The translations under genes and the position numbers were made by a program. DNA of 49,174 nt from an uncultured Gammaproteobacteria bacterium (GTDB lineage: Bacteria; Pseudomonadota; Gammaproteobacteria; GCA-002705445; GCA-002716945), in the NCBI GenBank assembly GCA_913045115.1, contig CAJWPJ010000007.1:1-49174 (forward strand). The letters are read 5' to 3'. The notes beneath the pieces were generated by a model. That model did no database searches, was not told where the DNA came from, and saw only the letters and a list, made by a program, of their open reading frames with translations. Every line of letters starts with the position of its first letter. The stretch's first letter is position 1. Positions 20,550-30,540 of the stretch are shown here, one piece after another.

Positions 20550-21730
20550 AAGTTTAATGATTGAGATGGGTTCACATTAATAGCTTTTATTGCTGGATAA
20601 ATAGAAGATAACAAAACCATCAAAAAAGAAATAAATGTAATTTTATAAATATCAGACATTAATACTATAGATGGTATGAGATCCAAGTGATATATATCTG
20701 GAGCAATGAGTGAGATGTTAAAAAGGTTTTCTAATGAAACAACTATTTCGTTGATATTTGAAGATAATAAAATACCTAACAATATACCAAGAGAAATACC
20801 AAAGATTCCAATCATTACGCCCTGTATCAAGAAGATGGATTGGATTGTGATTTTAGAGAATCCTAGAGACATCAAAATTGCTATATCTTTTTGTTTATTT
20901 AAAACAAGTAATGACAAAGATGAAATAATATTAAATGACGTAATAGCAATGATTAGCATAAGTATGATAAACATTACCCTTTTTTCGTTCCCAATAGCTT
21001 GGAACAATGCATTATGGGTCTCCGTCCAGTTACTACTTATAATTCCATGTTCAGTGAAAAGATCTTTTGATGTATTAACTGCGTCAAGAGGGTCTGATAA
21101 TTTTAACTTTATATAGGTATATGAGTCTGTGCTTGTTAACGCTAGATCACTGCCATAGACAAACCTTTGATTGTACTCATAAATACCAGAATCAAAAATG
21201 CCAGAAATTTTAAAAAACTCTTGTTTATATATATTATTATAGTTCGATAGTTCTATTGTATCCCCAACATTAACACTAAGATTATTAGCCAGAACATTGC
21301 CAATGATTATATCTTCAGGGTTCAGGAGCCTGAATTCACCATCAATAATTATGTTTGAAATCTCACTAGTCTTATTTTCTAAGTGATGATTTACGTTGTG
21401 AACTATTACGGGTATGTTCTTTGCGTCACCAGATGATGATAAAACTTCATTCCTATGGACTATTGAATAACTCTGTATACTTTTATTGACATTAATAATC
21501 TTCCCAAGCTTCTCAACACTCACTTGACTACTGGGATATATATTAATGTGAGATGTGAAAGATAGAATCTTCTCCCTAAGTTCTTTTTCAAATCCATTCA
21601 TAACCGAAAGTACAGTAATGAGTATCCCTACGCCAAGCATAAGACCAAATATAGATACTTTTGAAATAACTGATATGAATGATAAATTATATCTAGAGAA
21701 TAATAATCTATATGCTATTAGAAAATTCAT
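20546..21730 (-). CDS. lolC: Lipoprotein-releasing system transmembrane protein LolC/LolE
   Basis: MNFLIAYRLLFSRYNLSFISVISKVSIFGLMLGVGILITVLSVMNGFEKELREKIL; start MNFLIAY at 21730 rather than 21802. Confidence 0.92.
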   Translation of the reverse strand: MNFLIAYRLLFSRYNLSFISVISKVSIFGLMLGVGILITVLSVMNGFEKELREKILSFTSHINIYPSSQVSVEKLGKIINVNKSIQSYSIVHRNEVLSSSGDAKNIPVIVHNVNHHLENKTSEISNIIIDGEFRLLNPEDIIIGNVLANNLSVNVGDTIELSNYNNIYKQEFFKISGIFDSGIYEYNQRFVYGSDLALTSTDSYTYIKLKLSDPLDAVNTSKDLFTEHGIISSNWTETHNALFQAIGNEKRVMFIILMLIIAITSFNIISSLSLLVLNKQKDIAILMSLGFSKITIQSIFLIQGVMIGIFGISLGILLGILLSSNINEIVVSLENLFNISLIAPDIYHLDLIPSIVLMSDIYKITFISFLMVLLSSIYPAIKAINVNPSQSLNL

Positions 21731-21759
21731 ATAGTCACTATAGCAAAAATAAAGAAAAG

Positions 21760-22752
21760 ATGAGCCTTCATAAAAAAAAATTATTCGCAGATTTCGAATC
21801 AAATCATATCATGATGATTTTTCCATACATGCACAGAAATAAAAGCTACTATAAGGAATTATGTAATATTTACCTGAGTTTAAACAAAATATTTTTAGAG
21901 AGTAATATAAAACAAACAATCGTTTTAAGTAAAAACCACAAGAGCGCTGTTCCTACAATATTTGATCACAGTTCGGTGACTAAATTATATTATGACTGCA
22001 ATGACATTTGGGTAAGAGACTATATGCCGAAAATATATCTCTGTGGTGATAAAAAAAATATGATTAGATATAGTTTCAATGCATACGGTGAGAAATACTC
22101 TTATATTGCAGACAATAATTTTAAAAATATTGTAAATTATCCCTCTAGTGAAATTAATTTGGATGGCTTTGTCTTAGAGGGAGGAAACTTAGAGTTTTCT
22201 GAAAGTGGAATTATTATTACGAATATTGCATGTATTAAGAAAAATAATAAAAAAAATACTATAGATATAGAGACAGAGCTTAACAAAATAAGTACACAGC
22301 TACAGGTTTCTGAGCTATTCACAATAGACCTACCTGAAATTATAGGTGATGACACGAATGGCCATATTGATAACTATATACGATTTATTCAAAATGACAC
22401 GATTGTCTACTTTGCATCAAAAGATAAGAGTTATTGTAACTATGATGTTGCCCGCAAACTAGAAAAACAAGTTGAAGTTATTATAAATAGCAGCACACTC
22501 ATTAAGAAGGCAATACCTATATATCATAGTAAAATTGATGAGTTAGTAATTAATAAAAAGATTCATCCTTATTCAAAACTTAATTTTATTACTGCGAAGG
22601 ATTTATTTATTTTTCCTTGTATATATAAGAATAAAGATTCTGTAGAATTAGATATAGAAAGTTTAGATCTTAAATCTAAAGTGTACGTCATAAATAGCGA
22701 AGCATCGTTAATTGAGTATGGAGGATTACATTGTCTATCAGCCAACATTTGA
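21760..22752 (+). CDS. aguA: Agmatine deiminase (peptidyl-arginine deiminase family)
   Basis: NDIWVRDYMPKIYL, LEGGNLEFSESG, NGHIDNYIRF, GGLHCLS active-site motifs; ORF could start upstream at 21712. Confidence 0.88.
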   Translation: MSLHKKKLFADFESNHIMMIFPYMHRNKSYYKELCNIYLSLNKIFLESNIKQTIVLSKNHKSAVPTIFDHSSVTKLYYDCNDIWVRDYMPKIYLCGDKKNMIRYSFNAYGEKYSYIADNNFKNIVNYPSSEINLDGFVLEGGNLEFSESGIIITNIACIKKNNKKNTIDIETELNKISTQLQVSELFTIDLPEIIGDDTNGHIDNYIRFIQNDTIVYFASKDKSYCNYDVARKLEKQVEVIINSSTLIKKAIPIYHSKIDELVINKKIHPYSKLNFITAKDLFIFPCIYKNKDSVELDIESLDLKSKVYVINSEASLIEYGGLHCLSANI

Positions 22753-23564
22753 ATGTTTTACTTTTACAATACAAACCTTACGATAATATAAATAAAAACA
22801 TCGAAAAGATTAAAATTTTACTAAATAATGCAAGTGTAATAAAAAATACTCTTGTTGTGTGTCCTGAATTATCCATTCAAAAATATATTTGTATCGTTAA
22901 AGATAAAAATTTATTTAGTCAAGCACTCGATATAGACTCTCAAATATTTGATGATTTAAAAAGTATTTCCAAAAATTACAAAATATTTTTATGCATCACT
23001 GTTTTTATGAAAGTAAAAAATAGCTATTTTAATACCGCTATGATTTTCGATCCAAGTGGTAAAATTATTAAAAAATATAATAAAAAGCATATACCATCTG
23101 AGTATTGCTATCAGGAAAAATATTATTTTGATCAACCTAAAAATAATTTTAAATATTTTAAAATAAAGAATTTCAAGATTGGTATATTAATTTGCTGGGA
23201 TCAATGGCACCAAAGATCTTATGAGTACATGAAAAAAAATAACGTAAACTTGATAATATGTCCAACAGCAATAGGATATGGCAAGGTAAAAAACAAAAGC
23301 ATAAGTCTTCTCAACGAGCGAAAAAAATGGGTAAACGTTATATCAGCTAATGGCCTTATGATCAATACACCTATCGTAATATCAAATAGGACTGGCAAAG
23401 AAACTATGAAAGACTCATCTATATCTTTTTGGGGGTCAAGTTTTATCTCGGACAGCAACGGAGATGTTGTAAAAAGACTCCCTCAAGGAGAGGGTTTCAT
23501 CCACCATAAATTTTTGATTAAAGACCAAATTACTGCAAAAAGAATGTGGAATTTTGATGAATAG
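22731..23564 (+). CDS. aguB: N-carbamoylputrescine amidase (nitrilase superfamily)
   Basis: Glu-Lys-Cys triad context: VVCPELSIQ, YNKKHIPSEYCYQEKYYF, GILICWDQWHQRSYEYM; overlaps aguA by 22 nt; TTG start. Confidence 0.87.
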   Translation: MSISQHLNVLLLQYKPYDNINKNIEKIKILLNNASVIKNTLVVCPELSIQKYICIVKDKNLFSQALDIDSQIFDDLKSISKNYKIFLCITVFMKVKNSYFNTAMIFDPSGKIIKKYNKKHIPSEYCYQEKYYFDQPKNNFKYFKIKNFKIGILICWDQWHQRSYEYMKKNNVNLIICPTAIGYGKVKNKSISLLNERKKWVNVISANGLMINTPIVISNRTGKETMKDSSISFWGSSFISDSNGDVVKRLPQGEGFIHHKFLIKDQITAKRMWNFDE

Positions 23565-23620
23565 TCAATAATACATCGATTATATGTAAAATAATCATGT
23601 CAAATTATATGAGTAACGAC

Positions 23621-23626
23621 TATAAT
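23621..23626 (+). promoter_or_regulatory. Possible -10 element upstream of the small exported peptide/rhodanese pair
   Basis: TATAAT in a 104-nt intergenic gap, about 43 nt upstream of ATG 23669; -35 not recognisable. Confidence 0.35.
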
Positions 23627-23668
23627 ATGGTTGTTTAATCAGTTCTTTGATTGTGGAGATCTTAACAA

Positions 23669-23821
23669 ATGAGGATATATATATTAATGCTAACGCTCTT
23701 AGTAATGAGCTTTTCAGTATCTCAGCCATCTTTTGCTAAAAATACAACTCAATATGAAGTTATATCAGCTGAAGATGAAAAAAAGCCTTCTTCAGATGAT
23801 GAAGAGCCTGATTGCGAATAA
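23669..23821 (+). CDS. Small exported acidic protein, 50 aa (not in the supplied ORF list)
   Basis: Own translation: MRIYILMLTLLVMSFSVSQPSFAKNTTQYEVISAEDEKKPSSDDEEPDCE*; signal-peptide-like N-terminus with predicted cleavage after SFA; GGAG at 23655-23658. Confidence 0.65.
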   Translation: MRIYILMLTLLVMSFSVSQPSFAKNTTQYEVISAEDEKKPSSDDEEPDCE

Positions 23822-23836
23822 TTAATGGGAGGAGAT

Positions 23837-24517
23837 ATGTTAAAAATCAAACATAACATTTTATCAGCTGCATTGCTTTCTCTAGTCCTAGTATCATTTT
23901 CTGCTGTTGCGGGTAAACCAGTTGCTATTTCTAAAGGTGATGGTCCCAATTCATTAGAAATCGGACTATCTGTATCAGTTGGTGAACATAAGATTATGAG
24001 AAACCAAGATAACGGGGCTACGGTTAATCCAGCATTTGCAAAGACTTCAAGACCGTGTCCGCCATTTTGCATACAACCTATGCAACTTAGACCTGGTATA
24101 GAAACTCTTGGTGAACAAGAAATAATTCATTACGCAGTAATGATGAGCAAAGGTGAAAAAATGCCAGATGGTTCTGAAATCATGATTATAGATTCAAGAA
24201 CACCTGATTGGGTAGCGAAAGGTACAATTCCTGGTGCAGTCAATTTGCCATGGACATTATTAAGTGAGAGAAAAGGAGCAGATCCGCTATCTATCGCTGA
24301 ACTAATGACAACTAAATTCGGAGCAAAAGAGCAAAATGGCTTGTTCTATTTTGATAATGCAAAGACATTAGTAATGTTCTGTAATGGAATGTGGTGTGGA
24401 CAATCACCAAACAATATTAAAAGTTTATTAAAATACGGATATCCAGCTAATAAGATTAAATGGTACCGTGGAGGAATGCAAAACTGGGAAAACCTAGGTT
24501 TTAATACCGTTAAATAA
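23837..24517 (+). CDS. Periplasmic rhodanese-like domain protein
   Basis: Signal peptide MLKIKHNILSAALLSLVLVSFSAVAG; SRPCPPFCIQPM motif; rhodanese motifs IIDSRTPDWVAKGTIPGAVNLPWT, MFCNGMWCGQSPNNIKSLLKYGYPANKIKWYRGGMQNWENLG; GGGAGGAG just upstream. Confidence 0.88.
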   Translation: MLKIKHNILSAALLSLVLVSFSAVAGKPVAISKGDGPNSLEIGLSVSVGEHKIMRNQDNGATVNPAFAKTSRPCPPFCIQPMQLRPGIETLGEQEIIHYAVMMSKGEKMPDGSEIMIIDSRTPDWVAKGTIPGAVNLPWTLLSERKGADPLSIAELMTTKFGAKEQNGLFYFDNAKTLVMFCNGMWCGQSPNNIKSLLKYGYPANKIKWYRGGMQNWENLGFNTVK

Positions 24518-24539
24518 ACATAAATTGTAATCAAATATA

Positions 24540-24572
24540 AGCAGCACATTTATTTATGTGCTGCTTTTTTTA
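24540..24572 (+). terminator. Rho-independent terminator downstream of the rhodanese gene
   Basis: AGCAGCACAT-TTATTT-ATGTGCTGCT perfect 10-bp stem followed by a T run. Confidence 0.9.
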
Positions 24573-24588
24573 TAATCACTAGCTGTAT

Positions 24589-27500
24589 ATGACACTTTTA
24601 AAAAAAGGAAAAAATATTTTACAAAGATTAACTGGGTCCTCCTATCTGCTAGAAATAAATAAATTAAGTGAACAGTTCAAAGATGTAATAATAATCCTAG
24701 ATAACAACCATCAAATAGACGCATTGTATACTGAATTAAAAAGCGTCTATAAAAATAAAAATGTCATTAAGTTTCCTGATTACGGATTAGGTTCGTATGA
24801 TAATACTCAGATCGATAAAACTATTATTAAAGATAGGTTTACATGTCTAATTGATCTATATAATGAAACATCCAGAAGAATAGTAATCACTACGTATAAA
24901 GCGATATTTTATAAAATACCTGCTCTAAATGAAATATCAAATTCATGGAAAAATATTTCAAAACAATCAAGTTATGATGAGATTTTAGCTACTTTGAAAT
25001 CATACGGTTACCAAAAAACATCTAAGATAGAAGAGCCAGGACAATATAGAGTATCAGGATCTATAATTGATTGTTTCTCACTCATTTCAAATGAACCTAT
25101 AAGGATTAATTTTTTTGGAGATCAAATAGAGACGATTAAGAGCTTTGATCCATTGACGCAAATATCATTCAATGAAATTGATGACACGATGGTTTGTGTA
25201 AACGGATTATACAAATTAGACCAGTCGAATATTGATAATTATGTAAATATGATAAAAGATTATTTTGATGATGAATACTTAGAAGACATAGAGTATGAAA
25301 GGATAGTGCTGGATAAAAATAATTTATACATACATAATCTTATACCAAAATTATTTAATCCTACACAATCAATATTAACATTATTTAATCGTGAAGTAGG
25401 TTTTTTTATTCAGAAGGATCCTTTCTCAGAGCTCAATGATCATTATGAGTATTTATGTAATATATATGAAAATGAAAAAATAAATAGATATCTAATCCGT
25501 CCTGATGAATTATTAATTGAGAAGGATGATTTGGAAAAGATAGTAAAAAATAACTATCTATATATATCGTCAGATTCTATAGATGACGAGGTTAAAAGGC
25601 ATTCAGGGTATAGCACTATTCCAAATATCTCTATTAATTATAATTATAAAAACCCGTATACAAATTTTGAGAATTTTTTTTCTAATTCACAGTATAAGTA
25701 TATTTTTTTTATCAAAAGAAATGATAATTATAAAACATTTACAAATTATCTAAAATCAAGAAATATTTCTTATGATGACATAGACAGTATAAATAGTGTA
25801 AAAGGCATCGTGCACATTTTTAGACAAAACATTAATGAGGGTTTTGTTGATAATAATTCTAAGACCGTATATGTGAGCTCTAATGACTTATTCGGCCTTA
25901 TAAAAACAAGAATAACATCCAAAGAAACTATAAAATCGTCTGTAATAGACAGCTTAACTGATTTAAAGATAAACGATTATGTTGTTCATCAAGATCATGG
26001 GATTGGTAAATATAAAGGTCTTATGATCATGGATATCGAAAATAAGAAGACTGAACTTATTAAGATTGAGTATGCTGAAAATAATAATCTTTATATGCCT
26101 GTAACATCAATGACACTAATTCAGAAGTACATTGGTAATACTGGCCTAAACACAAAACTTTCTCAACTGGGATCTGATAAATGGCAGAAGATAAAACAAA
26201 GAGCGAAAAAAAAGATTGAGGATATTGCAGTTGAATTACTTAGTGTTCAGGCTAAGAGAGAATTAAGCCAAGGCTATAAGTTTGATTTAAATAACTTAGA
26301 TTATGAAAAATTTTGTAGCCTATTTCCATATGTCGAAACCGACGATCAGTTAGACAGTATTAATGATGTTATATCTGATATGTGCTCGGCAAGACCTATG
26401 GATAGAGTTATATGTGGTGATGTCGGGTTTGGAAAAACTGAAGTAATATTAAGGGCTGCATTTATTGCATCTAATAATAGCAAGCAAGTAGTTGTAATAG
26501 TGCCCACCACAGTTTTGGCAAAACAGCATTATCAGACCTTCAAAAGAAGGTTTTCACAATATGCATATAACATTGGAATCATAACAAGAGCATTAACTAA
26601 AAAAGAAAAAATCAAAACACTTCAAGAAATTAACTCTGGCAAAACTAACATTATAATTGGAACTCACTCCCTACTAAGTAAAGATTATAAATATGCAGAC
26701 TTAGGATTACTAATAATTGATGAGGAACATAAATTTGGAGTTAAACATAAAGAGTCAATTAAACAAATAAAGGAAAATGTTGACGTACTGACCTTAACTG
26801 CAACTCCTATTCCTAGGACTTTAAACTCGGCACTATCAGAAATTAAAGATATGAGTGTGATAAATACACCACCTATTGGTAGAAAAAATATTGAAACTTC
26901 AATAATAGAAAAATCTATTGAAAAAATAACTATGTTTATTAATCGAGAAATATCAAGAGGAGGTCAGTTGTTATATATTCATAATAATATAGATACAATG
27001 ATTGACGAAATAAATTTTCTTACTAGTTTGAATCAAGATATTACTATCAACAGAGTTCATGGGAGATTATCAAACCAGGAAATTGAGAGTGTTATGAATG
27101 ATTTTATTGATGAAAAAATTAATGTACTAGTATGTACAAGTATAATTGAAAGTGGTCTAGATATGACAAACGTGAATACTATTATAATAAATAATGCAGA
27201 GAATTTTGGACTATCACAACTACATCAACTGAGGGGAAGAGTTGGGAGAAGTAATAAGCAAGCATATGCAGGATTATTATTATCAAATAAAGGTAAATTA
27301 ACTAGAGAGGCTGAACGAAGGATAGATGCATTCATTAAAACTAATAGTCTAGCTGGTGGCATTGAAATAGCAGGTCATGACCTAGATATTCGAGGTGCAG
27401 GTGAAATATTAGGTGAGGAGCAAAGTGGCCAAATCTTTGAAATAGGTTACGGTATGTATACAACGATGTTATCGAGGGCAATATCTCAAATAAAAAATAA

Positions 27501-27957
27501 AAAGGAAACCATCGATAATATTCATACAGAAATTGATTCTTATATATCTACATTAATACCTCAAGATTATGTTGATGATATCTTTCTTCGTTTGGAAATA
27601 TATAACGAAATCGCAAATTCTAAAAATGATTATGATATTGATAAGATAGCATCAAAGCTTGAGGACATTTATGGGCCAATACCAGATTATTTGAGTAATC
27701 TTCTCAATCTGACACGTGTGAGAATATCAGCTGATAATATTAACGCTGAGAGTATTAAAATTAACAAGGAAAGTACTATTATAACTCTCAATGCTAAAAG
27801 TCTAATCAATCACGAAAAGTTAATCAATAATTATGTTATGAAAGATAAAATAAAAATATCTGATGAATTTAATTTAAGATATAAAAATAAGTTCATAGAT
27901 GATTTTCCAAAAATATGTGAAGAAATAATTATATTGTTAACTGAAATATTAAATTAA
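24589..27957 (+). CDS. mfd: Transcription-repair coupling factor
   Basis: 1122 aa; DYVVHQDHGIGKYKGL; ICGDVGFGKTEVILRAAF; IIDEEHKFGV; TATPIPRTLNSAL; QLHQLRGRVGRSNKQAYAGLL. Confidence 0.97.
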   Translation: MTLLKKGKNILQRLTGSSYLLEINKLSEQFKDVIIILDNNHQIDALYTELKSVYKNKNVIKFPDYGLGSYDNTQIDKTIIKDRFTCLIDLYNETSRRIVITTYKAIFYKIPALNEISNSWKNISKQSSYDEILATLKSYGYQKTSKIEEPGQYRVSGSIIDCFSLISNEPIRINFFGDQIETIKSFDPLTQISFNEIDDTMVCVNGLYKLDQSNIDNYVNMIKDYFDDEYLEDIEYERIVLDKNNLYIHNLIPKLFNPTQSILTLFNREVGFFIQKDPFSELNDHYEYLCNIYENEKINRYLIRPDELLIEKDDLEKIVKNNYLYISSDSIDDEVKRHSGYSTIPNISINYNYKNPYTNFENFFSNSQYKYIFFIKRNDNYKTFTNYLKSRNISYDDIDSINSVKGIVHIFRQNINEGFVDNNSKTVYVSSNDLFGLIKTRITSKETIKSSVIDSLTDLKINDYVVHQDHGIGKYKGLMIMDIENKKTELIKIEYAENNNLYMPVTSMTLIQKYIGNTGLNTKLSQLGSDKWQKIKQRAKKKIEDIAVELLSVQAKRELSQGYKFDLNNLDYEKFCSLFPYVETDDQLDSINDVISDMCSARPMDRVICGDVGFGKTEVILRAAFIASNNSKQVVVIVPTTVLAKQHYQTFKRRFSQYAYNIGIITRALTKKEKIKTLQEINSGKTNIIIGTHSLLSKDYKYADLGLLIIDEEHKFGVKHKESIKQIKENVDVLTLTATPIPRTLNSALSEIKDMSVINTPPIGRKNIETSIIEKSIEKITMFINREISRGGQLLYIHNNIDTMIDEINFLTSLNQDITINRVHGRLSNQEIESVMNDFIDEKINVLVCTSIIESGLDMTNVNTIIINNAENFGLSQLHQLRGRVGRSNKQAYAGLLLSNKGKLTREAERRIDAFIKTNSLAGGIEIAGHDLDIRGAGEILGEEQSGQIFEIGYGMYTTMLSRAISQIKNKKETIDNIHTEIDSYISTLIPQDYVDDIFLRLEIYNEIANSKNDYDIDKIASKLEDIYGPIPDYLSNLLNLTRVRISADNINAESIKINKESTIITLNAKSLINHEKLINNYVMKDKIKISDEFNLRYKNKFIDDFPKICEEIIILLTEILN

Positions 27958-29009
27958 TCTTTATTTATAAAAACTGTTGTAGTCGGATATACAATTTCCG
28001 CATCATGTTTTTCAATAATCTCTGCGACTTTAAGAAGAATATCCTGCTTAATAGAGAGGAACTCTTCCCAATCTTTCGTTAGAGTAAATGCATATATAAA
28101 GAAATCACATGATGAGGCTGAGAATGTTTTGAAATAAACTTTAGCCTTTTGTGATTGATCAATTTTGTCATTTTCGGATAGAATTGTATTTACGTCGTTG
28201 ATAATAGATTTCATTTTACTAAGATCATCGTAACGAATTCCAATAGTTTCATTTATTCTTCTATTAGACATTCTGGTAGCATTCTCGACAATAATACTGG
28301 AAAAAGCAGTATTTGGGATATAAAGAACATTTTTAGAAAATGTTCTTACTACTGTAAGCCTCCACCCTATTTTTTCAACAATACCCTCTATATTTCTGTC
28401 TGGAGATTTGATAAACTCTCCTACCCTAAAGGGTCTATCAAAAAATATCATCATTCCACCAAAAAAATTTGATAAAAGATCTTTTGCGGCTAGACCAACA
28501 ATCAAGCCACCTACACCGCCAAATGCCAACAGACCAGAAATGCTAAGTCCAAGCTCCTGCATAATTATTAATAGTGTAATTATTACTACGATAACCTTAA
28601 TGATTCTAATTACAATTTCGTAAGTCTCAGATACTAATGTTGCGTCATCATCTCCACTTAGATTTTTGATATATGGTTTGGAGGTTAAATAAAAGTTCAA
28701 TCCACGTAATATTGACCATGAAATCATTAATACGATTAATAAAAATAATGAAGTTGGTAATGAAAATGCAAAGTTTATTAAACCTTGATTTATAAAATAA
28801 TCTACAACTATAAGTAAATAACCTACTACTATAAGGTACGACGAAGGGCTTCTAATCGAATGAAGTAATAGTTCATCGTATATAGTACTTGTTTTTTCAG
28901 AAACAGCTAGAATTATACCAATAAGCCTATTTTTAGCAAAAAATAAAACTAAGGCAACAATTGATATTGATATAAGGCCTGAGTAAGTTGTGTCGAAAAT
29001 TATATTCAT
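27954..29009 (-). CDS. MscS-family mechanosensitive ion channel
   Basis: LAFGGVGGLIVGLAAKDLLSNFFGGMMIFFDRPFRVGEFIKSPDRNIEGIVEKIGWR. Confidence 0.92.
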   Translation of the reverse strand: MNIIFDTTYSGLISISIVALVLFFAKNRLIGIILAVSEKTSTIYDELLLHSIRSPSSYLIVVGYLLIVVDYFINQGLINFAFSLPTSLFLLIVLMISWSILRGLNFYLTSKPYIKNLSGDDDATLVSETYEIVIRIIKVIVVIITLLIIMQELGLSISGLLAFGGVGGLIVGLAAKDLLSNFFGGMMIFFDRPFRVGEFIKSPDRNIEGIVEKIGWRLTVVRTFSKNVLYIPNTAFSSIIVENATRMSNRRINETIGIRYDDLSKMKSIINDVNTILSENDKIDQSQKAKVYFKTFSASSCDFFIYAFTLTKDWEEFLSIKQDILLKVAEIIEKHDAEIVYPTTTVFINKD

Positions 29010-30067
29010 TTTTTTTCAAACAGGTTAGATAAGCTCTCTAGTGCACACTGATAATTTATATCACTACCTTTATTATAAGTGATTTGTTTAGGCCATAGCA
29101 AATCCATGTTATTCATATTAGTTTTCTCAATTTCCTCTAGCTTATCAAGATACTCTGATTTGTAAAATTGATAACTCATGTTACTTTCGATTATACCTTT
29201 AGTTTGCATAGTAGTTATAATTGCTAGATTACAACCTGCTGAAAATGCTTTATTGAGAATTTCTATCTTTGAATGATTACTGTATTTTTTTGTTATTGCT
29301 GACATTTCCAGATCATCACTGATAAAAAAAGGTTTTTGATCATATATAGTTTTTGAGAGATTTGTTAACCATGTTTGTGATGTCGTGACAGGCTCGTCAG
29401 ATATTCTATTGTAAATGATATGACTAGTCATAATCGGTATCTGATACTTTTTATGTAGTTGTTTGAAAGGATCTATATGAATCTTTAGATCATCAAAACA
29501 GTAGTTGCTTTCTGATATATTAGTGTGTGTATCAGATAAAACTGAGCCATGACCCGGAAAATGTTTCATCGTTGGGATTACTCCATTCTCAATATGCCCT
29601 CTAATATATTCTGATGCGAGTCTTATTACAATATCTGGATTTTCAGATAAGGTTCTACTATTAAGAACCCCACTATCAGATGATAAATCGATAACTGGTG
29701 AAAAATTGATATCCATTCCTACTCTCTTAAGCTCAAACGCAGAGACGTATCCACTATGGTATGCTGCTTCGTCAGCTAATTCTGGTTCACTTAGATATAA
29801 TGCACCAATATCTTCAAAGGAAGGAATAAGGGTGAACTTATTTTGAAATCTCTGTACCCTGCCGCCTTCATGATCTACTGAAATCAATATATCATCTCTT
29901 ATTGATTTAATAGAGGCAATCAAATGATTAGTTTGATCAAGATTCTCATAGTTATGATCAAATAAAATAACACCTCCGATTATATCATTTTCTAAAAGAC
30001 TACACTCGTCCCTACTCAATTTCGTTGAATCTAAATTGATAATTATTTTATTCGAGGTCATTTTCAT
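29006..30067 (-). CDS. nagZ: Beta-N-acetylhexosaminidase (GH3)
   Basis: ISVDHEGGRVQRFQ; MKHFPGHGSVLSDTHTN; FISDDLEMSAI. Confidence 0.93.
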   Translation of the reverse strand: MKMTSNKIIINLDSTKLSRDECSLLENDIIGGVILFDHNYENLDQTNHLIASIKSIRDDILISVDHEGGRVQRFQNKFTLIPSFEDIGALYLSEPELADEAAYHSGYVSAFELKRVGMDINFSPVIDLSSDSGVLNSRTLSENPDIVIRLASEYIRGHIENGVIPTMKHFPGHGSVLSDTHTNISESNYCFDDLKIHIDPFKQLHKKYQIPIMTSHIIYNRISDEPVTTSQTWLTNLSKTIYDQKPFFISDDLEMSAITKKYSNHSKIEILNKAFSAGCNLAIITTMQTKGIIESNMSYQFYKSEYLDKLEEIEKTNMNNMDLLWPKQITYNKGSDINYQCALESLSNLFEKK

Positions 30068-30540
30068 TTCTTAATAAGAATTGAGGAGTAACATCCAATT
30101 GCTTGATTATTACCTATCAGACCAATTCCTTGAGATGTAGATGATTTTATACTTATTCTATCTATATTTAGAGTAGTCAAAGTAGAGATATTCTTGCGCA
30201 TTTGTGGAATAAAGTTTTGAAGACGAGGTTCCTCAAGGATAATCGTAATATCAATGTTTCCTAAAGAATAACCAAATTTATTAAGTGTTTCGCATGCATG
30301 TGATAATATTTTTTTACTAGATATATTGAGATTTTGATCATCGGAAGGAAAATGTGTCCCTATATCACCGTCTGCAATTGCACCATATATTGCATCTGAT
30401 AAAGCATGGAAAACTATATCCCCATCAGAATGAGCAGATACTGAGTAATTAGATTGAATTTCAACTCCTGCTAGACCTATAGATTTACCCTTAATAAGCT
30501 TATGAAAATCATAGCCAAAACCAATTCGTGTATCATTCAT
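30064..30540 (-). CDS. ispF: 2-C-methyl-D-erythritol 2,4-cyclodiphosphate synthase
   Basis: RIGFGYDFHKL; SAHSDGDIVFHALSDAIYGAIADGDIGTHFPSDD. Confidence 0.96.
   Translation of the reverse strand: MNDTRIGFGYDFHKLIKGKSIGLAGVEIQSNYSVSAHSDGDIVFHALSDAIYGAIADGDIGTHFPSDDQNLNISSKKILSHACETLNKFGYSLGNIDITIILEEPRLQNFIPQMRKNISTLTTLNIDRISIKSSTSQGIGLIGNNQAIGCYSSILIKK

Noticed and set aside
20706-21116. 136-aa plus-strand ORF
   Set aside because: Antisense within lolC; low-complexity hydrophobic/Ile-rich shadow translation
23749-24072. 107-aa minus-strand ORF opposite the rhodanese region
   Set aside because: Covers the small peptide and the rhodanese signal region in antisense; the plus-strand genes have good SD sites and domain motifs
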